From positions 124,001-188,000 of the forward strand of contig QPFY01000015.1 of assembly GCA_003665825.1 (NCBI GenBank): a stretch of 64,000 nt of DNA, written 5' to 3'. How positions within the stretch are numbered: the stretch's first letter is position 1; each line of letters starts with the position of its first letter. The stretch is from Microbotryum silenes-acaulis. Its lineage: Eukaryota > Basidiomycota > Microbotryomycetes > Microbotryales > Microbotryaceae. Shown here in pieces: positions 1-9,600 of this stretch. The notes under the pieces are model-generated. The model did no database searches, was not told where the DNA came from, and saw nothing but the letters and a program-made list of their open reading frames with translations. The position numbers were made by a program, and so were the translations under genes.

Positions 1-804
1 AACAGTTAATCCCTTCATTACCGGCTTCGGCAGCTTCTCAGAGCTCATTCACGGGCTTCGCGACCTGAGCTCTCTGCTTCTTCCTTCCGCGCCGTGTCCA
101 CATCAGGCCATCTTTCGCCTCTTCCTATCATCATTCCCCCACTCCTTGCACTGTCTTTCGTATCCTCCTCTACGCCCAAGACGTGGAACCACAGCAAGGT
201 TCGTTAGTGGCGCTGTCTTGTGTTCCCTCACCTCCCCCTCTCCTCGAAGTAGAGGTGTTCTGCTGTACGTCTGCTTTGTGCGAATGTGTATGTGTTTTAA
301 CGACGAGTCTGAAGTCCAAATCAAAGATGGAAAAGGGAGGAAGATTTTGTGAGAAGGATTTGTCCCGAGCATCATTCGGTTGTGAACACGAGATCTCGTC
401 CTGAATCGACCTTCTCGGAACTGACGGTAAAGTATGTATTTGTCAAAGCATGTTGACCTCAGAGGAGATACTGGCCACGACAGGACCTTTCCTAGACTGC
501 TCACCAGTCTAGTTGCTTATGGTCGCGGCTCTCGTTGCGAGCAAGTGCGATCGTTGCACGAAGAGATCGAGGTCGTCTGTCGCGCGTGTGGAGTGGACAA
601 TGTCCGAGAAGGCATCTCGACCGTCAATGAGGTGAACAAGCAGGCCGAGGAACCTTGAAACGTTGAAATCAAAACCTCTATAATTGCATGACCAAAAGGA
701 GTACCAAGCACAAATAATAGTAATCACCACTTCCAGAGTGGCGTCGCGAAAACGACAAAGTGATACGAGCTCAGAGAGAGCGGGCACTGAGAAGCACATC
801 ATTC
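1..804. other. Window edge; no firm gene, possible 3' exon at 434-658
   Basis: I see no recognisable protein here. The plus strand at 434-658 is open and ends in a stop at 656-658. Its last 50 or so residues have an ordinary composition (ending in NEVNKQAEEP), so this could be the last exon of a gene entering from the left. That gene would converge on the membrane-protein gene that ends at 805. The support is only an open frame. The rest is probably untranslated or intergenic sequence, including the 3' flank of the minus-strand gene. Confidence 0.25.
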
Positions 805-2580
805 TCATTGGAATAACAAGCTCTTGCCTTGTTCCAAATCGTCGGCTCCCCCACCATTCTTGGCCACCTTCTTGGCCGCCTTCTTCATGCTTTTCTCCTC
901 CTTGACTTTCCTGGCGTGGTCTTGCAGCTGGTACAACTCCTGGATGTTGAAGACGAGGTAAAGCAAGGTCACGAGCCACTCGGGCGTTGAAAGGAGGGCG
1001 TAAAACAGCACTTTGGTGCGAGTCGAGAAGGGATCACCGGGGTTGAGGTAGGTGTAGAGCTTGAAGATGGCGTTCAAGGCCTGAAAGGGAAAGATAAAAG
1101 TGAAGTTGAGTTCTTGAGTTTCCGCGTGGCGAGGAGACACAGGGAACAGGTGTTAACGCAAAAACCCACGAGCAGAGCCGCGCAAACGATCAGGTGCAGA
1201 GTCGCGGTCATGGGGAGTGATTGCTGTGCTTGAGCGATCACAGAGACCGCGATGGTGAGAAGGACAACGGCAAGAGTGATGATGACGTTCGTGTTGCTGG
1301 GGGCGAGAGAAATATGGGGGACAAGTCGGATGAGCAAACGAGATCGAGCGGGAGATGGGAGGAGCGAATAGGAGGCGTGGTAGGTGACTCACCGCTCGGT
1401 CTTGTACGACGAGAGACTCCCCGTTCCGTTCTCCACACCACTGATGGAAGAACCGGCCTTTCGAACCCGGAGTAGAATAATAGCGCATTAGATATCACCA
1501 TCTCACACGAAAAGCATAGGCGCAGGGGGGAACTCACGACGATGCCGAGAATAAGGGCAATGAGGAGCGCCAACTTGAGCAAACGCACCGCTCGGTCCAT
1601 CAAGTTTTTGTTGTAGATTGAAGGTTCACGGTGGCGCGTGACATGCGCTTCGAGCATACTGAGCAGAGGTTCGCACAGGAGGATGGAACCCGTCAAAAGG
1701 AGGATCTAAAACAAGCGAGGGAACGAGGACAGAATTAGCGCTCGTCCCTGACCTTGACTCGACTGGCGCGGAAGGGTACCGATCGAGCTCGGAGCTGAGG
1801 GACAGGGACTTGCAAGTTCAGTCATGAAGAGACCGATCGCATCGTGACCATCCGCGATGATGGTTCGGATGTAATAGGTAGCGATGCGGGCGACGAGAAG
1901 ATGGCCGGTCGGATCAAGGTCGTCGTGCGCGAAGACGGCTGCGAGAATCGATAGATCGCCAGTGGAGCCAGAAGCGCGAAAGCAATGGCGAAGATGATGG
2001 AGCTTCAGAATGCGGGTATGCAAACACGATTGATCAGGTCTCTGCAGTCTTGTCGGACGTATGATGCACCGCTTGGGGTCAGATCCCACTCACCCTGAGA
2101 GATCTTGGGATTTCGTTGGAATACCCCCCACAAGAGCGATTCCGGTTGGAGCCGCATCAGCAACTTTGCCACTCGCGCTTTAGTGCAATTTAGTGCAATT
2201 TAGCGCACTTTAGTGCCAAAAGCGCACTTTTTGTGAAATTTAGCTCGTTTTCTATAATCTCCGGTGCGCTAAATTGCACTAAGCGCGAGTGGCAAAGTTG
2301 CTGATGCGAAAGCATGGTGGATGTGCGATGCGAGAGGTTTTGGGAGCGAATGAGGACCGGTAAAGGAGGTTGAAGATACTCAGAAAGAGAAGCAAGGTAT
2401 TCAATGTTGCAAGTCTCGGTGGTACTTGGTGATGGAGATAAAGGATGAAGAAGAAGATAAAGAGAGAGAAAGGAAGAGGGATCACAGGCGGACTCGAGGG
2501 AATATTTTTCAGGACCAGGTAAGCTCCCGAAACGGCGCCGGGCACAATCAATGCAATGCTAGTACCGACCTACCCATTCT
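805..2580 (-). pseudogene. Fungal multi-pass membrane protein gene, interrupted by a MITE
   Basis: Read on the minus strand, exons carry a series of hydrophobic helices, for example SIIFAIAFALLAPLAIY, LALLIALILGIV, IITLAVVLLTIAVSVIA and TKVLFYALLSTPEWL. They end in a Lys-rich cytosolic-looking tail (KVKEEKSMKKAAKK) and a stop at 805-807. The layout resembles fungal 7-TM families such as RTA1-like proteins, but I cannot name the family. The exon around 2310-2560 is cut by the 152-bp element at 2155-2306. Without the element and one CG, the frame runs on through PPCFRLQPESLLWG to a good GTGAGT donor. A second apparent 1-nt frame break lies near 1900, between RPAIF and VARIATYYIRTI. One intron (1706-1813) uses a GC donor. 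The first exon is not found: upstream of 2580 there is an in-frame stop just before a plausible acceptor. I judge the gene probably inactive. Confidence 0.7.
2155..2306. mobile_element. 152-bp MITE-like element with terminal inverted repeats
   Basis: The left end reads CATCAGCAACTTTGCCACT and continues CGCGCTTTAGTGCAATTTAG. The right end is its inverse complement with minor differences, giving inverted repeats of more than 30 bp. The inside is full of TTTAGTGC/GCACTAAA words. CG lies on both outer sides, consistent with a 2-bp target duplication. The element has no coding capacity. Its sequence is close to one end of the larger element at 2927-4995, including the internal words CTCGTTTTCTATAATCTCCGG, which marks both as one family. 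It sits inside a coding exon of the membrane-protein gene. Confidence 0.85.
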
Positions 2581-2926
2581 AGGTGCTTAAATACCTACCT
2601 CCCTAAAGTCCTCCCACCGCGGAAGCCGTGGTGCTGATTGAGACTGATTCTTGCGAGAGCACGCGTCGGAACCGGAAGCGCGGCCGGGTGCGAGGGTCAG
2701 TCGACGCTCGCACCCGTGTTCGAACTAGCGCGTGCCGGCTCTCCGAGTAGGTTCTCACTCTCCGAACAACGGAGGCGAGTCGCACTTCGCAAGTGCGAGG
2801 ACTGGGTCCTTTCTTTAATTTTCATTTAGCAATTTTTCTTAATTGTTTTTCTATTAAGGCGCCCCCGGAGGGAGCGAGGGGTCCCTGAACCTCTGACAGA
2901 GCAGACAGTGTCAGGTAGTAGTACTA
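2307..2926. other. Exon of the membrane gene, then about 350 bp with nothing supported
   Basis: 2307 to about 2580 is the upstream exon material of the interrupted membrane gene. From 2581 to 2926 I see no recognisable coding sequence. The stretch includes a C-rich/G-rich patch near 2860-2880 and ends against the next inverted-repeat element. The missing first exon of the membrane gene should lie here or beyond that element. Confidence 0.4.
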
Positions 2927-4995
2927 CATCAGCAACTTTGCCACTTTGCTAAACGCCACTAAATAAATCTCGAGCCGCTAAACCGCTAAAGTGCGCTAAA
3001 TGGCACTAAATGGCACTAAAATTGGCACTGTTTGATGAACTTAGCAAAGTTTGATGAAGTTGACACTTAAAATTTGGAGGAGTGCTGGGGTGAGGTGTAA
3101 CAATGTCAGGACCTTGGTTGCTATTCTTCCTATTACAAACTCTAGGTGTATACCAAGTACTCGACCTGCAATAGATACATAAAGACATGATTTGCTCTTG
3201 ACACATGTTTGCAGTATTACAAAAATATCACCAAATACTCTCCTACCAGAACTGAAGCTATACTGATTCAATTGACCAAACTCATGACAGGGGCTATTCT
3301 GACAGATCCATTTGCGCCGCCCTCCCTTTCCCCTTCCCGCGACTCTGAGGTGTTCTCTGATCACGTAGAATTTTGATGCTAAATACCCTCCCAGAGCGAT
3401 AACATACATGCTCACAAGTTTACAGATTTACAGTCAACTGGTCGTTCCAGATGTCCACAACATTCCGGATATGCCATGCCGGCGTGATCTCCATTTGTCC
3501 AAATAGCACCTGCCCAACATCCGATCGTAAAACATCCTCAACCGAGTGTCGAAGATTGAAGTTGCTGTGCGGCGACGGAAGAAGGAAATGCGCCTCCTGC
3601 GCCTGCGGACAGAGTGGGACTTAGACAAATCATGGGGCGCGATCGCCGCGCCCGGCGCGCCAACTGGCGTGAGCCGGGCCTTCGCCAGGACGTGAGCGCA
3701 AGCGCCGTCGCGGCCAAGTGACTCGCATTAGGCCACGGTCGCGTGTTGTTTACCAAGTCCGTTGCGCAAGGACTCGGGGGTCTTCTCAATCGCGCGAACC
3801 TCCTTTTCCTTCCTCTCACTCACTGCCACCGCTCGCGATCCCCACCCTTCTTCCCTCTTGCCTCCACCATCACCTTTCAATCTCCCCCTGGCTATTTTCG
3901 AGTGAGTCCACTGTATGGCACAGTCATTGAAAGGTACGGCTGAGGTATTACAAGCCGCCGGCAAAGACACCGCCAGCGACCGGCGGGACCAATGCGCGGT
4001 CAAAACAAACACAACGCTGACCATATTGGGAGGGGTTCTTGGAACTTTGCTGTGGCCCCACTTTTAGGGTGAGCTTGAAGCAGTTATACTATTGTCCAGA
4101 GCAGGAATTGGCTGGTAAGTGTTTGCATTACTGCAGAGAATTTTCCAGTTCGGCCGGAAGCCAGACGACGTGTCAAGCTCACTGTTGAACGATCTCGCCG
4201 CCCAGCTTGCGCCAAGAGCCAAAAGCTGGCCTCCCTCAATGCGGCGCAGCCGGACAACCAAGCCCTGGCTTTTGGTCTAGTATCTTACACTCTTACGCTT
4301 ATGCTGCGGTGAGTCGAGAGGAATTTCCGCGGATATCAGTTTTATCCCTCTGACATTCGACCCAACGTTCGTCTACTGGTCCCATCATTAGGCGCGCGTG
4401 TCTCTCGAAAAGGTGATGCCCCCGATTGCGGAGTTCTCAGGTGAGTCACAATCACCAGATGTTGCGACATACACGAGTTGTTTCCGCAGCAGGGGTGGTT
4501 ATGCTTCCGTTTTCAGGCGGCGAAGCAGTGTGGCCAAAGACTCGCTCGAGGCAGGCCCGGAGGCCTGGCACTTAGGCACACTTGGCGCCGAATGATACGT
4601 AAGAGGACTCAGAATAGATTATTTGGCTGGCAGTAGCCCAGTGCATAGCACTGCGTAATTATGAGTGAAATGCAAGCATATACCAGTACTACCAGGCATT
4701 GATCGCTCAAGCGCTTATACACATAATAGCACTGAAATCAGGTTGTTGTTGCAAAAGCACTATAAGTGCACTAAATGGCACGGAAGCCACTAAATGGCAC
4801 AAAGTGCACTAAAGTGCACTTAAGCACTAAAAAGCACTAAAGTGCACTTAAGTTAACTGCCTTTTAAGTGTCATTTAGCGACCCACCGGAGATTATAGAA
4901 AACGAGCTAAATTTCACTAAAAGTGCGCTTTTGGTACTAAAGTGCGCTAAATGGCACTAAATTGCACTAAAGCGCGAGTGGCAAAGTTGCTGATG
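2927..4995. mobile_element. 2.07-kb TIR element, same family as the 152-bp MITE
   Basis: It begins CATCAGCAACTTTGCCACT at 2927 and ends with the exact inverse complement at 4995. TA lies directly outside both ends, as in a 2-bp TA target duplication. Both ends carry many subterminal GCACTAAA/TTTAGTGC words: about 90 bp on the left and about 240 bp on the right. The right end, inverted, nearly equals the 152-bp MITE. I find no transposase, so it would be non-autonomous. The TA duplication recalls Tc1/mariner-type insertion, but the CG flanks of the sister copy argue against assigning a superfamily. An alternative is two independent short copies bracketing unrelated DNA; the matching TA flanks favour one unit. 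Confidence 0.65.
3915..4067 (+). CDS. Possible 50-residue protein with a hydrophobic tail
   Basis: A short open frame starts at ATG 3915 (context ctgtATGgca) and stops with TAG at 4065-4067. The N-terminal half is polar (MAQSLKGTAEVLQAAGKD). The C-terminus is a hydrophobic stretch (TLTILGGVLGTLLW) that could anchor in a membrane. It is preceded by about 120 bp of pyrimidine-rich sequence typical of fungal 5' leaders. A gtgagc donor directly after the stop leaves open that it is one exon of a larger, spliced gene; other exon-like pieces lie at 4150-4270 and 4390-4580. It lies inside the 2.07-kb element. I do not recognise the protein. Confidence 0.3.
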   Translation: MAQSLKGTAEVLQAAGKDTASDRRDQCAVKTNTTLTILGGVLGTLLWPHF

Positions 4996-5895
4996 TAAGA
5001 ACATGCCATATCGGGCATGCAGCACGCAGTTAGCGAGTCGGTTCCAATTTGCGCAAAAACGAGTCGTGTAAGTATGTGCCAAACGTTAATGAACATTGCA
5101 GACTGCTAAGAAGAGATTAGATCAGAGCCGGGGTGTAAATGCATTGAAATCACTCGACATCGCCCAGGTCACAGCCTAGTCCCCGTCTGGATGACTTTGT
5201 GTTTGCATGTGGTCGTCAGCGCCGGCGACCCTCTGCACATCGCGGGTTCACCGAAGTTGGCTTGAAAGAGAAGTCGATTCAGTTGACGTTGGAAGATCGG
5301 TACTATCGGCAGCGAAACACGTTTTTGGGGAGGGCCAAGGTCGATGTCAAGATCGGCGTCGGTAATCGACCTCTTGACAGATGATAGCTTTTTCTTGAGC
5401 GACGGTGGACGGTCGGTGCGAAAAGGGGGACGATGCTGTAATGAGGACCATGACGTAGAATTGTCAGATCAGCTTAGTCATACGAGAATGCGATTGATTG
5501 TATGCGCGACTTGCGTGAACGGGGGCTTGTTCTTGGCCATGTACTACCCGAATCTGATGCAGCACGAACTGAAACCGAGCGTGTTGGGCCTGTTTCGTCT
5601 GGTTAAAGTAGGTGTGTGCTTGAACGAATCAGAGCATTCCCACGACATCCCCCTCTTGAAGAATTGTGTGGGAAAACTCGTTGTCGACACACGGACGTCA
5701 GACACCCCATTTTAAAAATAAATAAAATTAAAAATTTAATCAATAACAGTCTAACTGTATTAAGACCTAGAAATCACTGGAAAAGTCGGAGGAGATGCAT
5801 TTAAGCACACCGGCTAGGCCAGTAGTGTAGGACACGTCGATCCTGCAACAGAACCAACCATACCCCCTAAAACACCCATCGATAGTTTTGCGCAG
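4996..5895. other. Unassigned stretch between two transposon-affected genes
   Basis: Nothing here is recognisable. Open frames exist on both strands at about 5180-5640, but neither shows a known motif and they are mutually antisense. 5711-5760 is strikingly AT-rich (runs such as TTTTAAAAATAAATAAAATT) against a GC-rich background. It could be a regulatory spacer or the scar of another insertion. The missing first exon of the Cys-rich gene should also lie here. Confidence 0.35.
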
Positions 5896-6308
5896 TGTGC
5901 AACGATCGCCAACGGTTCTCCGATTTGCGATCGCTTCGACGAGTGCAATTTCGTCTGCAACTCGGGGTTACTTCCATCGGGGCACTGGCGGCGCGTGAGT
6001 GACAAGTAAATGTAGGCGAGCGACGCTCGGGCTGGGTATGAATGAGCTGACGCACTGCATCGTGGCGCCCCTCGATAGTCTACCCTGCGTTGGGAGCGCG
6101 TGTCCTGTCGTTGCGAACGGTGTCAGCATTTGCAACTTGGTCGGAGTGTGTGAATTCACTTGCAATGCTGGGTTCAAGAAGAGCGGTGGCGCATGTGCTT
6201 GCGATCCTACCCAGTGTCTTCGAGGTGCCCGAGCCACGCCGATCTGTAATACCTCGCGCGTGTGTCACCTGCTCTGCGCCCCGGCTTCAGCAAGGTCAAC
6301 GGCGTATG
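5896..6308 (+). pseudogene. Cys-rich repeat protein gene, 5' part (split by the retrotransposon)
   Basis: Modules of the form N-G-x2-I-C-x4-6-C-x-F-x-C-N-x-G-F-x-K-x2-G-x-C can be read. Module 1 is at 5896-5994 (ICDRFDECNFVCNSG). Module 2 is after a likely intron 5995-6078 (ICNLVGVCEFTCNAGFKKSG). The start of module 3 is ICNTSRVCHLLC. Such short EGF/TIL-like Cys modules are typical of secreted or wall-associated basidiomycete proteins. Frame breaks are apparent near 5970 and near 6281, where a 1-nt change is needed to continue into GFSKVNG. The sequence stops at the 5-bp duplication GTATG (6304-6308) and resumes after the element at 10894. No signal peptide or start codon could be identified. 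Confidence 0.6.
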
Positions 6309-6593
6309 TGTCAGAGTGTATATTGCTGTTTCATCCCACTTGTCTTCCTGATTATAAATAGTTACTAGTTGTTGATATTAGTCGCCTCGCGCGGCTCGTG
6401 CCTGCCTCGCGCGCGCTCCCTTAGCGCCTCTCTTCTTTCTCCAACTATCTTTACTATCATCTTCGGCTCTCGTACTTACGTATCTCGTGCCTCGGCTTCA
6501 GGTTAGTTACTCTGGAATACCTCGAACTATCTTTACTATCATCTTCGGCTCTCGTACTTACGTATCTCGTGCCTCGGCTTCAGGTTCCCAAAA
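6309..6593 (+). repeat. 5' LTR of the copia element
   Basis: The 285-bp LTR starts TGTCAGAG and, judged by the target duplication, ends TTCCCAAAA rather than the usual CA. It contains a possible promoter word TATAAATA near 6353 and a C/T-rich stretch. A 62-bp segment (6443-6504 and 6525-6586) is present twice, separated by 20 bp, so the LTR is itself internally duplicated. Transcription of the element should start in this repeat. Confidence 0.93.
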
Positions 6594-6606
6594 GGTTATG
6601 AGCCCA
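6594..6606 (+). other. Primer binding site for an initiator-tRNA half molecule
   Basis: GGTTATGAGCCCA follows the 5' LTR with no spacing. Its complement, TGGGCTCATAACC, is the anticodon stem-loop of eukaryotic initiator tRNA-Met (anticodon CAU), not the tRNA 3' end. Drosophila copia and some fungal relatives are known to prime from a 5' half of initiator tRNA, so this element most likely does the same. The ATG at 6598-6600 inside the site is the complement of the anticodon and is in frame with gag. Confidence 0.75.
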
Positions 6607-9600
6607 CCGAACCTACCAGCGGCGGGCGACCCCGACGATCACGGTCACATGGCATCTACGCCTCCTCTACCACCGTCATCAACGTCGATCCACACCATCG
6701 ACGTCGCCTCCGCTACCTCCGTCACGCTCACCAAAGAGCAATTCGACGAGCTGATTAGGAACCAGCGCCCCGCACCCGCACAGGACGACGACGCACTCTC
6801 CATGCGTCAGCTACTCCCCCCAGTCAACCCCCCGGTCTTCCCACACGACTCGAAGCTTACGGAGGACAATTACGTTGACTGGGTCCTCACGATGCCGCCA
6901 TGCCCGCCCTCTTGGGCTGGATTCAACGCTCGGACGAATCGAGCGACGGTCCTCGTTGCGAAGGCGGTCGTACCGACCAAACGCTCAAAATGGGATCGTT
7001 CTGGTCCTGCCCCGAGCAACTGCCCAGCTTGTGGTCAAGGCAAACACTGGCTCGACAAGTGTCCGGAATCGCGCAAGCGAGCCAAGTACCTCGAGCTCAA
7101 GAACGCCATGAAGGAACTCCAAGGCTCATCATCGCCTGCGTCCACGTTCGTGGCCACCGAGGAAGCATCCAAGGATCAACACCTGTCCGTCTTTTCTTCT
7201 GCTACGTTTATCAACATCGGGCCACCGGCGGAAATCCTTCTGCTAGACTCGGCGTCGGCGTGCCACGTCGTCAACGATGCGTCCTTCTTTGACGGCCCCC
7301 TTTCGCTTACCCCGCAAGTCCTGCAAGGTCTAGGGGGAACGGTGAAGGCCTCGGGAATCGGCTCGGTCAAGCTCGTCTCCGATAATGGTACCAAGTTCAC
7401 CCTCAACGACGTGATCTACGCCCCCGAGAGCCCTGCCAACCTCATCTCGGTCCGGGCCTTCGACCGCAAAGGCGTTCGCATCACCTTCGAACACGGAGAA
7501 GTCGAGCTCCGCACGCCGCAAGGGTGCATCGCCACAGCATCAGCCATCGCGTCCAGCGTTTACAAACTCAACGCTTCGGTCCAAGCTGCCAGCAAAGGTG
7601 CGCTACACACGCTCATCGCCACCAAGTCCAATAGGCTACCTCTACTTACCCTTCACCGGCGCTACGGCCACGCCTCTGTCCAGACACTTAAAAAACTGGC
7701 GGCCTCTGGCCAGGTGGAGGGTTTGGATTGGCCCTATAGTGACTTCGAGTGTGAAGACTTCACCTGCAACGCGTGCCTTGCCTCCAAAGCGCATCGTTTG
7801 CCTTTCCCCTCTTCGTCGTCGCATGCCGCGGAACCGCTTGCATTGGTGCACTCGGATGTCTTATCTTTCCCCGAGGAGTCCTTCGGCCATAAGCGGTACC
7901 TCGTCACGTTCATCGACGACTTCTCGAGGAGGACTTGGGTTTACCCCATCGGGCACAAAAGCGAGGTCCTTCCGACATTCAAGGATTGGCTTCTGGAGAT
8001 CGAAAACGCCACGGGTCGCAAGGTCAAAACGCTTCGCTCGGACAACGGGGGCGAGTATGTCTCTACCGCCTTCAACGGCTATTGCGTAGCTCGTGGAATT
8101 CGTCGCGAATTGACCACACCGTACACGCCCGAGCAAAACGGTCGAGCCGAGCGAGTCAACCGGTCGATCGTGGAGGGCACCCTGGCTCTTCTGTCTCACT
8201 CGGGACTCCCACGATCATGCTGGGACGAGGCTGCCATGTGTTACATCCACGTCAAGAACCTATCGCCTCACGCGGCTCTCGGTGGAGGCATCCCAAACAG
8301 TCGTTGGTCGGGCGCCACACCAGGCGTGGAGGGTCTTCGGGCATTCGGTTGTCGCGCCTGGGCCACCGTGCCGGCTCACCGACGGGACAAACTTGACCCA
8401 AAAGGGATCGCTCTGGTCTTCGTGGGTTACGATCGACACGCGAAAGCCTGGCATCTTCTTGACCCCTCCTCGATGCGTGTGAGTCTGAGCCGAAATGTGA
8501 CGTTCGTTGAAACCGAGTTCCCCTTCACGACCGCACCAACCCGCGTGACGCAGCCACGCATCCCGGGTTACTGCCCCCAGCCGCCACCTGTCGAAGCTCC
8601 AGCACCGTCGTCGGCTCCAACGCTTGTCGACCCTCCCCCGCGGCCACCTTCCCCAACGCCTGACGAAACACCCGCGTCGCCGGTTTCGACCAACTCGGCC
8701 GACAAAGACGACACCTCGTCGACCACGAGCGCTACGACGGAGCCAGCCGTGAACTTGCCGCAGCCACCTCCGGATCCAGCTCCACTCGCCAAAGTCAAGC
8801 CAACTTGGGAGTACGGCGACGTCGCCAAGGTCGGTCCCGATCCGGGGAAGTACGGTGAAGTTGACACTCGAAACATCATAGTTGGCCCCCGGACACGCCG
8901 CCAGCTCGTTCCCACCATGATCACGCGGGAACAGCTCGTCGACGGCCCCGACGGACCCACCGCCTCCTTCAAGAGCCTGCTCCTCGCCTTCGCATCCACC
9001 AAAGCCGGCTTCGCAGATCACGACTTGACAGTTGTTCGCGATCCGGCCAATTGAGGCGACGTCATCCGATCGGGACAAGAGGACATTTGGGGCGCACCGG
9101 CACAGGATGAATTCGATTCGCTTCTTAACGATTACGAGGTCTTCGAAATCATCGAATCCGGTGAGCTCCCCGCGGGTGAGATCCTCCTGCGATCGGGCTG
9201 GGTGTTCCGGACTAAACGCAACCAGCATGGCGACATCACCGATTACAAGGCGCGTCTCGTCGCTCACGGATGTGCCCAACGTCCTGGCCTTGACTTCGAG
9301 AAGAACTACGCCCCAGTCGTCAAATTCACGTCCATTCGAGCCCTCATCGCACTCGCCGCGGCCAACGGCTATCACGTCCATCAGGCCGACGTCAACAAAG
9401 CGTACCTCCACGGCAAACTTGACAAGCCTCTGTACATGCGCGTCCCTCAGGGCATTGACCTGCCCGGCAAGATCCTCAAGCTGTCCAAATCCATCTACGG
9501 CCTTCGCCAGGCCGGCACCATCTGGAACGCTGAGATTGACTCGACTCTGCGGTCCCTCGGATACGTGCCCACCCGGTCCGACATCTGCATCTACCGCCGC

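Noticed and set aside
5344..5715. 123-codon plus-strand frame as a small gene
   Set aside because: No recognisable motif, a similarly open antisense frame, and it ends in an AT-rich block; kept only as unassigned sequence.
9052..9054. TGA as a programmed readthrough site or reassigned Trp codon
   Set aside because: Copia pol is normally one uninterrupted frame, and other genes here end normally at TGA. A simple nonsense mutation alongside the YVGD change is more economical.
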